Assembly: GCF_003063375.1 (NCBI RefSeq)
Contig: NZ_NERY01000001.1
Coordinates: 496,001-560,000, forward strand
Length of the DNA stretch: 64,000 bases
Source of the DNA: Limnohabitans sp. MMS-10A-178
GTDB taxonomy: Bacteria > Pseudomonadota > Gammaproteobacteria > Burkholderiales > Burkholderiaceae_C
Direction: 5' to 3'
The position numbers and the translations under genes are program-made. This document shows positions 15,865 to 24,178 of this stretch, piece after piece. How positions within the stretch are numbered: position 1 is the first letter of the stretch; each line of letters starts with the position of its first letter. The notes under the pieces were generated by a model. That model saw only the letters and a list, made by a program, of their open reading frames with translations. It did not search any database and was not told where the DNA came from.

Positions 15865-16851
15865 TTATTCTGCTTTGATGCCAGCCGCTTTGACCACGGG
15901 GCCGTACTTCGAAAGATCTCTACTGAGTTCGGCCCCAAAACTCTCGGGCGTGCCGGGTGCGGCTGTAATGCCCATGCCGTTGAGTCTTTCCCTCACTTCA
16001 GGGTCGTTAAGGACAGCATTGAGCTCGGTGTTGAGGCGCGTCACAATGGCGCGCGGTGTTTTGGCAGGTGCTAGCAATGCAACCCATGAGCTGGCTTCAA
16101 AGTCTGAGACGCCGTTTTCTATGAATGTGGCCACATCGGGCAGAGAGCTGGCGCGCTTGCTGCTAGACACTGCAATGGGCAACAACTTGCCCGACTTCAC
16201 ATGGGGAATGGCACCGGCAATGGCGGTGTAGACCAAAGGAATGTTGCCACCCAAGACATCGGTCAGAGCTTGCCCGCCACCCTTGTAAGGCACATGAACT
16301 AAATTTGCGCCTGTTCTTTGGCGCAACAACTCGCCCGCAATGTGTGGTGTGCCGCCCGTGCCTGAAGTGCCATAAGACAAGCCGCCCGCTTGGGTTTTAG
16401 ACAGGGCAATGAGGTCCTTGAGGTTCTTGGCGGGAAAGCTGGGGTTGGCCACCAAAATTAGAACGGCATCACCAATTTTGCCGATGGGCGCAAAATCTTT
16501 GAGGGTGTCAAAGCCTGTTTTGGGAAACACATGCGGGTTGATGACCAAGGTGCCGTCAAAACCCAAAAGCAAGGTGTAGCCATCGCCTTCAGCGGCGGCC
16601 ACTTGCTGTGTGCCTATGTTGCCCGATGCGCCTGGCTTGTTGTCCACAATCACTTGTTGGCCCAAGCGCTTTGACAATTGCTCTGCAATTAATCTGCCGC
16701 TGGTATCGGTCACGCCACCAGGGGTGAAGGGCACCACCAAACGGATGGGCTTGCTGGGATAGCTTTGGGCAATGGCCGAGCCCATCAAGGTGAGTGAAGC
16801 GCCCAAGAAGGCAGCTTGTAGCCATTGCCTGCGAAAAATTTTGCTCATCAT
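15865..16851 (-). CDS. Bug-family (TctC-like) periplasmic solute-binding protein
   Basis: 328 residues. The signal peptide (residues 1-28, ending GSAIAQS) is followed by YPSKPIRLVVPFTPGGVTDTSGRLIAEQL, the family's hallmark start. Other markers are VDNKPGASGNIGTQ, a strand with LVHVPYKGGGQALTDVLGG and the C-terminal segment NAVLNDPEVRERLNGMG. Bug proteins bind carboxylates, amino acids or related small acids and are greatly expanded in Bordetella and Comamonadaceae. No TctA/TctB membrane partners are nearby, so it is an orphan receptor like most family members. The neighbouring lyase-family enzyme and aminotransferase suggest a C4-C5 carboxylate or amino acid as ligand, but that is a guess. 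Confidence 0.93.
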   Translation of the reverse strand: MMSKIFRRQWLQAAFLGASLTLMGSAIAQSYPSKPIRLVVPFTPGGVTDTSGRLIAEQLSKRLGQQVIVDNKPGASGNIGTQQVAAAEGDGYTLLLGFDGTLVINPHVFPKTGFDTLKDFAPIGKIGDAVLILVANPSFPAKNLKDLIALSKTQAGGLSYGTSGTGGTPHIAGELLRQRTGANLVHVPYKGGGQALTDVLGGNIPLVYTAIAGAIPHVKSGKLLPIAVSSSKRASSLPDVATFIENGVSDFEASSWVALLAPAKTPRAIVTRLNTELNAVLNDPEVRERLNGMGITAAPGTPESFGAELSRDLSKYGPVVKAAGIKAE

Positions 16852-16874
16852 TTTGTCTCCAGTTAGATTTAAAT

Positions 16875-17753
16875 TCAGTTTGGTTCAGCGTATCTTTTTT
16901 CAAATTCCCAGACGTCTTCAAAGCCCATTAGCTTGGTGAGATCGGCAAAATCATAGAGCTCGGTAGCGCCCTGGCTAGAAGAGCCTTGCGCCTGAAACTC
17001 TTGATACACGCGCTGCATGGCATGAACGCCCGCCAACAACGCAGTGACAGGAAAGATGGCCAGTTTGTAGCCAATCGACTCCAGCTCGGCACGCGACAAC
17101 ACAGGTGTGCGGCCACGCTCCACCATGTTGGCCAGCAAAGGCACATCAAACGATCGGCCAATTTGCCGCATCTCTTCCTCCGATTCAGGCGACTCCACAA
17201 ACAAAATGTCGGCGCCTGCTCGCGCATAAGCTTCTGCGCGGTGCAAGGCTTCATCTAAGCCCAGCGTGGTGCGAGCATCGGTGCGGGCAATGATGAGAAA
17301 GTTGGGGTCGGTACGTGCATCAACAGCCACCTTGATTTTGCGCACCATGTCTTCCATGGCAATCACCCTGCGCCCTGGTGTGTGGCCACACTTTTTGGGA
17401 AACTCTTGGTCTTCCAATTGAATGGCTGCGGCGCCTGCGGCTTCATAGCCACGAATGGTGTGGCGCATGTTGAGGAGGCCGCCATAACCTGTGTCGGCAT
17501 CTGCAATGAGCGGCGTTTTGGCCATGCCCGCCATGGCAGTCACGCGGCCTACCATGTCACTGTAAGTGGCAAGCCCCGCATCGGGCAAGCCCATGTGCGA
17601 AGCCACCGTGCCGTAGCCTGTCATGTACAGAGCATCAAAGCCAAATGAATCGGCCAAGCGAAGTGAGACCATGTCAAAAACGCCGGGTGCCACAACCAGG
17701 CCAGGTTCTTGTAGGCGTTGGCGCAGCCTTGCGCGAAGCGTTGTTTCTTTCAT
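16875..17753 (-). CDS. Isocitrate lyase/PEP mutase superfamily enzyme
   Basis: 292 residues from the ATG at 17753; a TTG 45 bases upstream (17798) is an alternative start with no better ribosome binding site. The protein is a TIM barrel with PGVFDMVSLRLADSFGFDALYMTG near the N-terminus, the Mg2+-binding segment DADTGYGG, the catalytic loop KKCGH and the strand LIIARTDAR. The KKCGH loop indicates a carbon-carbon lyase of the methylisocitrate lyase, dimethylmalate lyase or oxaloacetate decarboxylase type rather than a phosphonomutase. The substrate cannot be fixed from sequence. It sits between the aminotransferase (57 bases upstream) and the Bug protein (23 bases downstream), probably in one transcript. 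Confidence 0.88.
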   Translation of the reverse strand: MKETTLRARLRQRLQEPGLVVAPGVFDMVSLRLADSFGFDALYMTGYGTVASHMGLPDAGLATYSDMVGRVTAMAGMAKTPLIADADTGYGGLLNMRHTIRGYEAAGAAAIQLEDQEFPKKCGHTPGRRVIAMEDMVRKIKVAVDARTDPNFLIIARTDARTTLGLDEALHRAEAYARAGADILFVESPESEEEMRQIGRSFDVPLLANMVERGRTPVLSRAELESIGYKLAIFPVTALLAGVHAMQRVYQEFQAQGSSSQGATELYDFADLTKLMGFEDVWEFEKRYAEPN

Positions 17754-17810
17754 ATCGGCAATGTTAGATGTTTGAGTTAGGGTTTTGGCCAAAGTCAAGA
17801 ATTCAAGATT

Positions 17811-19124
17811 TCAAAGTCGGTTGAGGGCTTTTGTAAATCGTGCCAACAATTCTTGAATTTCAGCCTCAGAAATAATCAGGGGTGGACAAAAGGCAATGGT
17901 GTCACAAATGGCGCGCACAATCAGCCCCTCTTCTTCTACCAGCTTGGCGCATTCACGGCCATGGTTGGCTGTGAGCTCAACGCCCGCCAGGAGCCCAATG
18001 CCACGCACTTCTTTGACTTTTGGGTGGCTTTCCAATTGCTTCAAGCCATTCACAAGGCACGGGCCCACTTGCCTTACGTGTTCAACAATGTTGAGTTCTT
18101 CGTAGATATTCAGTGTTTCCAATGCCACCGCAGAAGCAACGGGATGTCCCGAATAAGTCATGGTGAGGCCAAACATGCCCAGCTCACCACTTTGTCTTGC
18201 AATGGGCTCGTAAACTTGCGGCGAAATCATGAGTGCAGAAATGGGGATGTAAGCACTCGACAAAGCTTTGGCACATACCAATAGATCGGGCTGAAGCTTC
18301 ATGGTGGTTGAACCAAACATCTCACCCGTTCTGCCAAAAGCTGTAACCACCTCGTCGCAAACCAACAAGATGTCGTACTTCTTTAAAAGCCGCTGCAATT
18401 TATCGTAGTAAGCCGCGGGCGGCACAATGATGCCCCCAGCCGCCATGACCGGCTCTACAAAAAAAGCTGCGATGGTGTGCGCGCCTTCGGCCAGAATGCG
18501 CTGCTCAATGTTCGCAATTAGCCGATCACAAAATGCTTCTTCTGTTTCACCTGCTTGCCCATTTTTGGTGAAGTGAGGCGTGGTGAGATGGATAAAGCCG
18601 GGCAGCGGCAAATTGAATTTGTCGTGCGCGTAGCTGGCACCAGTTAAGCTGGCTGCGGCAATGGTGTTGCCGTGGTAGGCCAACAAATGCGACATGAACT
18701 TCTTCTTTTCTGGCTGGCCTACAGCGTTCCAGTAATACCAACACAAACGGGCCGCACAGTCGATTGCCTCTGAGCCTGTGCTGGCAAACCATATTTTGGA
18801 CATGGGAGCGGGCGCCATCGACAACAATCTTTCGGCCAAAGCAATCACAGGCTGGTGGCTTTTGTGGTTGGTAAGCGGGTAATAGGCCAACTCCAACATT
18901 TGCTTGTGGGCTGCATTGGCCAAACGTTCATTGCCATAACCCAAGGCAATGCACCACAAACCAGACATGCCCTCAATGTAGTCGCGGCCATGAATATCCT
19001 GAACCCAAACACCCTTGCCAGATTGAATAACGCTGGCGCCGCGCTGCGCATGAAGGGACAGATTGGTTAAGCCGTGAACCACAGCTCTGGCGTCTCTCAA
19101 GGGAAGAGAGTTGATGTCTGACAT
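17811..19124 (-). CDS. Class III aminotransferase (omega-amino-acid type)
   Basis: 437 residues from the ATG at 19124, which has a GAAGGAG ribosome binding site 7 bases away; the open frame runs further up to 19292 but would include the tRNA terminator. It is a PLP enzyme of fold type I. Key signs are the substrate segment GLWCIALGYGNE, the motif ASTGSEAIDCAARLC for the cofactor phosphate, the metal-independent segment LLVCDEVVTAFGRTG with the Asp that pairs with the PLP ring nitrogen, and KALSSAYIPISALMI with the Schiff-base Lys. The family moves amino groups from omega-amino acids or amines to pyruvate or similar acceptors. It heads the minus-strand metabolic run and probably feeds the downstream lyase-family enzyme. 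Confidence 0.92.
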   Translation of the reverse strand: MSDINSLPLRDARAVVHGLTNLSLHAQRGASVIQSGKGVWVQDIHGRDYIEGMSGLWCIALGYGNERLANAAHKQMLELAYYPLTNHKSHQPVIALAERLLSMAPAPMSKIWFASTGSEAIDCAARLCWYYWNAVGQPEKKKFMSHLLAYHGNTIAAASLTGASYAHDKFNLPLPGFIHLTTPHFTKNGQAGETEEAFCDRLIANIEQRILAEGAHTIAAFFVEPVMAAGGIIVPPAAYYDKLQRLLKKYDILLVCDEVVTAFGRTGEMFGSTTMKLQPDLLVCAKALSSAYIPISALMISPQVYEPIARQSGELGMFGLTMTYSGHPVASAVALETLNIYEELNIVEHVRQVGPCLVNGLKQLESHPKVKEVRGIGLLAGVELTANHGRECAKLVEEEGLIVRAICDTIAFCPPLIISEAEIQELLARFTKALNRL

Positions 19125-19212
19125 GTATGACTCCTTCAATGTCGCTGTTTGCAACATCTTAGGGGATTCTTTAAAAACCTCGGACATCAGGTAAATGACA
19201 CTACAAACTAAA

Positions 19213-19242
19213 ACACCGTAAGCACTTGCGTACTTACGGTGT
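19213..19242 (-). terminator. Rho-independent terminator after tRNA-Phe
   Basis: On the minus strand ACACCGTAAG, a 10-base loop and CTTACGGTGT form a perfect 10-bp stem, followed by TTTTAGTTTG. It lies 5 bases after the tRNA 3' end and upstream of the aminotransferase, so the aminotransferase run should have its own promoter. Confidence 0.85.
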
Positions 19243-19247
19243 AAATT

Positions 19248-19323
19248 TGGTGGCCTGGACTGGAATCGAACCAGTGACACGCGGATTTTCAATCCGCTGC
19301 TCTACCAACTGAGCTACCGGGCC
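19248..19323 (-). tRNA. tRNA-Phe (GAA)
   Basis: 76 bases with an encoded CCA end. The D arm (GCTC-AGTTGGTA-GAGC), the anticodon arm with loop TTGAAAA and anticodon GAA, and the T arm (ACTGG-TTCGATT-CCAGT) are all present and well paired. The acceptor stem reads GGCCCGG on the 5' side and CCAGGCC on the 3' side, which leaves one C-A mismatch at pair 5-68. The mismatch is unusual but probably tolerated. A terminator follows directly. Confidence 0.95.
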
Positions 19324-19414
19324 TTGGAGAAGCGGGATTATAGCATCAGGAAAATGCCTGCTTTTAGGGAAATCAGGGAGGAGAGATCGGTCCTGGGGGT
19401 GATAAGGTGAGTTG

Positions 19415-20659
19415 GTGAATACTGCAACATCCAACCAGGCCGACGCCTCCCTTATTGACTCGGCCTACGCCGCCCGGCGCCTCTTCATCACGCTTCTCCT
19501 CATGACTTTGGGTGGCAGCAGCATGTATGTGGTGTCGGTGGTGTTGCCCGAAGTGCAAAAAGAATTTGACGTTTCTAGGGCCGATGCGTCTCTGCCTTAC
19601 ACCCTCATGATGCTGGGCTTTGGTGCGGGGGGGCTGGCCATGGGCAAGTTGGCCGACAAATGGGGCGTGCATGTGGCCCTCTGGATTGGCGCCGTGGGCG
19701 TGGGCAGTGGCTTTATTTTGGCCGGCATGGCTTCCAACATTTGGTTGTTTGCATTGGCGCACGGCCTGCTCATGGGCTTGTTGGGCAGTTCATCGACATT
19801 TGCGCCCCTGCTTGCCGACACCTCTTTGTGGTGGGACAAGCGACGCGGCATTGCCGTGGCAGTGTGTGCCAGTGGCAATTATTTGGCGGGAAGTATTTGG
19901 CCCGCGCTGGCCCAGCAGGGTGTTGAAACTTTGGGCTGGCGCGAAACCTACATTTGGATTGGCATTGTGTGTGGCCTGGGCATGCTGGCCTTGTCGTTCT
20001 TAATGAAGCAACGTCCGCCCATGATGGTGGTGGCAGCGCCTGGCAGTGTTCAGTCTATGGCTTCAGAACGACCGTTTGGTTTGCCGGTTAACACCGCGCA
20101 TGCTTTGCTTTGCGTGGCGGGTGTTGCCTGTTGTGTGGCCATGGCCATGCCGCAGGTGCACATTGTGGCTTACTGCACCGACCTTGGCTTTGGAGCAGCG
20201 CGCGGTTCTGAAATGTTGTCACTCATGTTGGCCTGTGGCATTGTGAGTCGGCTTATTTCGGGGGCCATTTGTGACCGTATTGGCGGGCTCAAAACTTTGG
20301 CGCTTGGATCATTGCTTCAGGGCGTGGCATTGCTGCTCTTTTTGCCGTTCGATGGCATGGTTTCTTTGTATGTGATCTCGGCTTTGTTTGGTTTGTTTCA
20401 GGGCGGCATTGTGCCTGCCTATGCCATCATTGTTCGCGAGTATTTTCCTGCCAAGCGAGTTGGGGTTTTGGTAGGCGCTGCCATCATGGCCACCATGATT
20501 GGCATGGCGCTGGGGGGCTGGATGTCGGGCAAGGTGTTTGATTTAACAGGGTCTTATCACGCAGCCTTTGTAAATGGTGTGCTTTGGAATGCTTTGAATT
20601 TGAGCATTGCTATGTTTTTGTTGTGGCGATTGAAGAAAGTGGTACAGCCTAAGGTCTAG
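19415..20659 (+). CDS. Major facilitator superfamily transporter
   Basis: 414 residues from GTG at 19415, five bases after an AAGGTG ribosome binding site; a TTG at 19412 is the alternative. The protein has about 12 hydrophobic segments. The first half carries the MFS loop motif GKLADKWGVHVAL after helix 2 and the second half the repeat of it, ICDRIGGLKTLALG. The general layout resembles the oxalate/formate antiporter and monocarboxylate group (aromatic-rich helices, LWWDKRRGIAVA loop). The substrate is not determinable. It is transcribed away from the tRNA and from the aminotransferase run, and may serve uptake of the same class of small acids. Confidence 0.88.
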   Translation: MNTATSNQADASLIDSAYAARRLFITLLLMTLGGSSMYVVSVVLPEVQKEFDVSRADASLPYTLMMLGFGAGGLAMGKLADKWGVHVALWIGAVGVGSGFILAGMASNIWLFALAHGLLMGLLGSSSTFAPLLADTSLWWDKRRGIAVAVCASGNYLAGSIWPALAQQGVETLGWRETYIWIGIVCGLGMLALSFLMKQRPPMMVVAAPGSVQSMASERPFGLPVNTAHALLCVAGVACCVAMAMPQVHIVAYCTDLGFGAARGSEMLSLMLACGIVSRLISGAICDRIGGLKTLALGSLLQGVALLLFLPFDGMVSLYVISALFGLFQGGIVPAYAIIVREYFPAKRVGVLVGAAIMATMIGMALGGWMSGKVFDLTGSYHAAFVNGVLWNALNLSIAMFLLWRLKKVVQPKV

Positions 20660-20739
20660 CCCTGTCAATTTTTCGATGGCATGTGTCTTGCAGGAGGGAG
20701 TGTCAAAACCCTTGATTTCTCCCTTTAGGAGTCGAAACC

Positions 20740-21345
20740 TTGACACACGCCTACCGCCCCATTTTTGCAGCTGCTGTTCTGGCCTTTGGTTTAGCAGCAA
20801 CTCCTAGCATTCAAGCTTCCAGCTTGGTGAATTGGGAGGGCCTCAAGTCAAGTTTCACCTACACCCCCATCGTGGGCGAATCGCTGGAGCGAATCATTGC
20901 CAAAACCATGCCAAATCATGACCTCAAACCAGAGGTTTTGGCAGAAGCCTTTAAAGCACTCAACCCCTTGCACTTCAGCAAGGACGTCAACAGTGTGACC
21001 AAGCTGAGCACGGCCTTGAAGGTGCCCAATCAGAATCAAGTGTTCAATATGGTGGAAGCGCAGTTGGGTGACAAATTGACTCAAGTTGCAGCGGCTCAAG
21101 CTCAAAAATTGGCTGATGCAAGCCCATCAGACACAAAGACGCCAGCCAAAGGAATGTTGGCAGGTACAAAAACCACCAAACCCAAAATCAATCCTAAAAC
21201 TGAAAGTTGGGTGAGGTTTCCCGCTACCAGGTTTGCCTTGTCTAAAAAGGCCGAAGGCTGGGTGATGTTTCCAAGTGCCATTGCACCGAGCCCCGTCACA
21301 GCCGAATGGGTTCACTACCCCAGCAACACCAATCAAGAACTCTGA
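20740..21345 (+). CDS. Secreted FimV/LysM-like protein with W-V-x-(F/Y)-P repeats
   Basis: 201 residues, starting at TTG 20740 with AGGAG 8 bases upstream. Residues 1-27 are a signal peptide. Residues 45-100 resemble the weak LysM-like domain at the N-terminus of FimV: GESLERII, a short helix, EAFKALNPLHF, then KLSTALKVPN. The C-terminal 55 residues contain three spaced repeats, SWVRFP, GWVMFP and EWVHYP. A second protein of this window (57683-58123) has the same LysM-like layout and ends with a single WVRFP. The function is unknown; FimV-like domains bind peptidoglycan and organise polar machines. The gene converges with the carbonic anhydrase gene at a distance of 6 bases. Confidence 0.65.
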   Translation: MTHAYRPIFAAAVLAFGLAATPSIQASSLVNWEGLKSSFTYTPIVGESLERIIAKTMPNHDLKPEVLAEAFKALNPLHFSKDVNSVTKLSTALKVPNQNQVFNMVEAQLGDKLTQVAAAQAQKLADASPSDTKTPAKGMLAGTKTTKPKINPKTESWVRFPATRFALSKKAEGWVMFPSAIAPSPVTAEWVHYPSNTNQEL

Positions 21346-21351
21346 GGCCTT

Positions 21352-22653
21352 TTAATTTGAATAAATGGGCCGACCATTGGAAGGTTGGATGGGGCGCGCA
21401 TTCATCTTGAAGGGGAAGTCGCTTATTTGCTCTTTGCTGATGCTCACTTGCGTCTTCAAAATGTAGAACTTCACTTTTTCTGTGCAAGGCGGTGTGGTGA
21501 GTGAGCCGTCGTAGTGGAAAAAATCTAGTTCTTTAGGCAGCAAGCTGGCTGGGTTGAACATGACGCCGTCAGGCAGAACTTCGGAGCCTGCATTTTTAGG
21601 TGCATGCGTCCATAAAGTTTTGATGACTGGATTTTCGTTGCCTTCGCGCAGCATAACGGCTAGAACAGCCAGTTCACCTTCCATGTTTTTGTGGACCAAG
21701 TGAATCACCATGGCGGAAGGTTTGCCGTCGATGTGTTCTTCGCTAGGGCGGTGGAAGTGAAACTGCACCAGTTCAAAAGGCCTGCCATCAATTCGAATTT
21801 TGGAACCATTGGGCACATTGACTTGAATGGTGTGGCCATTGTTCACAATTTTCAGCTGGCCTTGTTTGTAATCGGGCGCCAAGCTGTAACGAACCTTTTC
21901 ATACGGACCTTTGACACTCAAAGGTGCTTGCGACTTGCCTCTGCCACAAGTTGGAAATTCTTTGCCCCAGTTTTCTGGGCCCATTGCGCCTTCGTATTCC
22001 CAATGCACAGGTTGCGCTTCGGCATGCCCTTGGGCACTCTTGTCTAATTTTTTATCATTTTTTTTTTCGTCAGAGCCCTTGGCGTCTTTACTTTCTGCTT
22101 TGTCGGATGGGGCTCCTTTGGAGCCCGTCTTACTGTCACCTTTGCCAGGGCCAGCCTCAGGTTGGCATTCGGACATGACCTTCACTTTTTCGCCAGCCGC
22201 AGCCAATGCATTTTGAGCCGCGCAAATGACTTTTTGTTGGCCTTTCCAGTCGGTCATTTCCAAAGCTTTTTGGAACGCCTCAACAGTGGCGGGATCTTTG
22301 GTGCCATTGGTTAAGAGGCGAACACCAGCCAAGCCCAGCTGACGCTCGGTAGAAAGTGCTTTTTTCTCTTTGGCATAAGCTGCTTCAAGATCTTTCAAGA
22401 CCATGCCAGAAGCAAAAGCTGCTTTGACAGCTTCGAGTTCTTGGGCTTTGGTCATCAAGGCTGGCAGCTTTTCTTTGCTAGCAGCCAACTCTTCCTCGGT
22501 AGCCTCGATCTTTTTATCTGCCTCTTCTACTTGTTGAGTTAGTTCAGCCACTTGCTCGGTCGCTGCAGCGCTCGACTTCTTTTGTGTCCAGCCAAAGTAG
22601 CCCGCACCAGCCGTAGAGATGGCGAGCAATATGATGGCGATAAGTTTGATCAT
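21352..22653 (-). CDS. Alpha-carbonic anhydrase with N-terminal membrane anchor and coiled coil
   Basis: 433 residues. The C-terminal part (215-433) is an alpha-carbonic anhydrase, which hydrates CO2 to bicarbonate. Zinc ligands are visible as His299 and His301 in QFHFHRP and His318 in VIHLVHK. The active-site segment SLTTPPC (384-390) and Cys236, which probably pairs with Cys390, are present. The N-terminal 210 residues are unusual: one hydrophobic helix (3-21), a Glu/Lys/Ala-rich coiled coil (30-105), a small region with two Cys (143, 163) and a Lys/Asp/Ser linker (165-205). Most bacterial alpha enzymes are about 240 residues, so this one is probably tethered to the outer face of the inner membrane on a stalk. 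Confidence 0.93.
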   Translation of the reverse strand: MIKLIAIILLAISTAGAGYFGWTQKKSSAAATEQVAELTQQVEEADKKIEATEEELAASKEKLPALMTKAQELEAVKAAFASGMVLKDLEAAYAKEKKALSTERQLGLAGVRLLTNGTKDPATVEAFQKALEMTDWKGQQKVICAAQNALAAAGEKVKVMSECQPEAGPGKGDSKTGSKGAPSDKAESKDAKGSDEKKNDKKLDKSAQGHAEAQPVHWEYEGAMGPENWGKEFPTCGRGKSQAPLSVKGPYEKVRYSLAPDYKQGQLKIVNNGHTIQVNVPNGSKIRIDGRPFELVQFHFHRPSEEHIDGKPSAMVIHLVHKNMEGELAVLAVMLREGNENPVIKTLWTHAPKNAGSEVLPDGVMFNPASLLPKELDFFHYDGSLTTPPCTEKVKFYILKTQVSISKEQISDFPFKMNARPIQPSNGRPIYSN

Positions 22654-22717
22654 GGTCTATTCCAGAATGTAATTTCCGAGCTTAGACAGATTCGTCAGCA
22701 AGCTTGAAAACTTGAAT

Positions 22718-23662
22718 TTATCGATCGGCTTTGAAACTGATTCCTCGGCCATCGGAAGTAACGCCTACTAAGTAAAGGCGTTGGGTTTTGCCAGCAATAG
22801 GGCTAGTCGTGATAAAGGCTGAGCCGGTTAAATCTTTATTTCCTAAATTATTTTGAGTGCAAGCATTGGCGGCTGGAATACTTACCGACACTTTGTAAAG
22901 ATTCGTGCCGTCAAAGTTAGGCTTTATTTCACCCTTAGAGAGTTGACAATCGCCCCAAAAGGACATGTAACTGCTGAGTGTCCCTGTCGATGAGATGCTG
23001 ATCGAGTAGGCATCATTGGAGCCATTGCTGTAGGACAAGACGCCTAGCCAATTTCCTTGAACTGAACTCAGTGTTGCAGCTGTGTTGTAAATGTAGCTTG
23101 TTGGAAATTTGAGCTCTAGGTCTTTTATTTCCAGTGCATTCTCCGAGTTGATCAATGGAAAATTAAGCGAGGCATTCATTTTTCCAGAGCTGATGCTATT
23201 TAAGGTCCCAGTACCGCTTCGAATTAAAGGGGCGAAATAGCGTTGGTAATTGACTTGAGCCAAAGAGGCTGTGGCTTTGCCAGTGATTTGCCCAGTACCG
23301 CTGTAAATGTCAGGGTTGGCGTCGTCGTAATGCAAGGCATAAAACTTGGTGACGCCGCCAGACGCAGGCTCTGTTGGCAGCAAGATTGTGACAAAGTCTT
23401 TTGGCAGTTTGTCCAGTTTGCCAGCCAAAGTGCCAACATATGCGCCAGCCGTGATGAGTGTGGCTGGTGGTACCTCGGGTGTTGTGGCTGGTGGGTTGAC
23501 ACTGATGGCCTCATTGCCACCCCCGCCGCCGCAGGCCGATATACCCACTGCCAAAAGGCAAGCCAAAAGTGAAGCCGAAAGAGAAGACGTAAAAGAAGCC
23601 GACAGAGGCCTCGCCCAGAAACTCAAATTTTGGGTGTTGTTGGTGTGAGTGAGGTTGTTCAT
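22718..23662 (-). CDS. Predicted lipoprotein of unknown function
   Basis: 314 residues. A long N-terminal region precedes a hydrophobic stretch and the lipobox VGISAC, with Cys44 as the likely lipidation site, followed by five glycines, a common linker in Burkholderiales lipoproteins. The rest is rich in Ser, Thr, Gly and Asn with alternating hydrophobic residues, which suggests a beta-sandwich or beta-barrel fold. Two later cysteines (CQLSKGEIK and NACTQNN) may form a disulfide. I do not recognise the family. It is divergent from the adhesin-E-like gene, with 46 bases between the two starts. Confidence 0.75.
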   Translation of the reverse strand: MNNLTHTNNTQNLSFWARPLSASFTSSLSASLLACLLAVGISACGGGGGNEAISVNPPATTPEVPPATLITAGAYVGTLAGKLDKLPKDFVTILLPTEPASGGVTKFYALHYDDANPDIYSGTGQITGKATASLAQVNYQRYFAPLIRSGTGTLNSISSGKMNASLNFPLINSENALEIKDLELKFPTSYIYNTAATLSSVQGNWLGVLSYSNGSNDAYSISISSTGTLSSYMSFWGDCQLSKGEIKPNFDGTNLYKVSVSIPAANACTQNNLGNKDLTGSAFITTSPIAGKTQRLYLVGVTSDGRGISFKADR

Positions 23663-23708
23663 GGCATGGCTCTTTTCAAGATCAGTGCGCTACTTTATAG
23701 TAGGGCGC

Positions 23709-24164
23709 ATGAATACCAAACACCATCTTGTTAAAAATACGGCCGCCCCACAAGGATTGGGTGCTGTTTTGAATGTTGGCTTGGCGCTTGTCGCCAGTTT
23801 GCTTGTTCTTTGCGCGCCACTTTCTGCTCAGGCCGAATGGAAAAAAATAACCACTACCGATTCGGGCATTATTTATGTCGATGACGGCACTATCAAGCGC
23901 AATGGCCCCATTCGATCTTTCTGGAGTTTGCTCGATTACAGAACGCCTCAAAAAGCGCAAAGAGGGGCTTTCTTTGTGTCTACACGCACGCACATGGAAA
24001 TGGATTGCCGCAAAGAAATGGTTCACATCTTGCAATTTTCCATGCACAGTGGCCCCATGCTCACGGGCGAAATTATCGACTCGCAGGGGGTGATGCGCGA
24101 ATGGCAAACCATTCCTCCCGACACGCCCTTGGTGGCGCTTTACAAATTCATTTGCGGCAAATAA
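23709..24164 (+). CDS. Surface-adhesin E domain protein
   Basis: 151 residues from the ATG at 23709; the frame extends upstream but this start gives a clean signal peptide of about 42 residues ending SAQAEW. The mature part follows the pattern of the Adhesin_E family named after Haemophilus protein E: WKKITTTDSGIIYVDDGTIKRN, then FWSLLDYRTPQ, a Cys in MEMDCRKEMVHIL, and SGPMLTG. A second Cys lies at the C-terminus (FICGK) and probably bonds to the first. In Burkholderiales such proteins are common and mostly uncharacterised, so an adhesive role here is only suggested by the family name. Confidence 0.75.
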   Translation: MNTKHHLVKNTAAPQGLGAVLNVGLALVASLLVLCAPLSAQAEWKKITTTDSGIIYVDDGTIKRNGPIRSFWSLLDYRTPQKAQRGAFFVSTRTHMEMDCRKEMVHILQFSMHSGPMLTGEIIDSQGVMREWQTIPPDTPLVALYKFICGK

Positions 24165-24178
24165 GCCCTTCAAAACAT

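Noticed and set aside
19125..19292. N-terminal extension of the aminotransferase frame
   Set aside because: It would cross the tRNA terminator and part of the tRNA gene; the ATG at 19124 has a strong ribosome binding site and gives the normal length.
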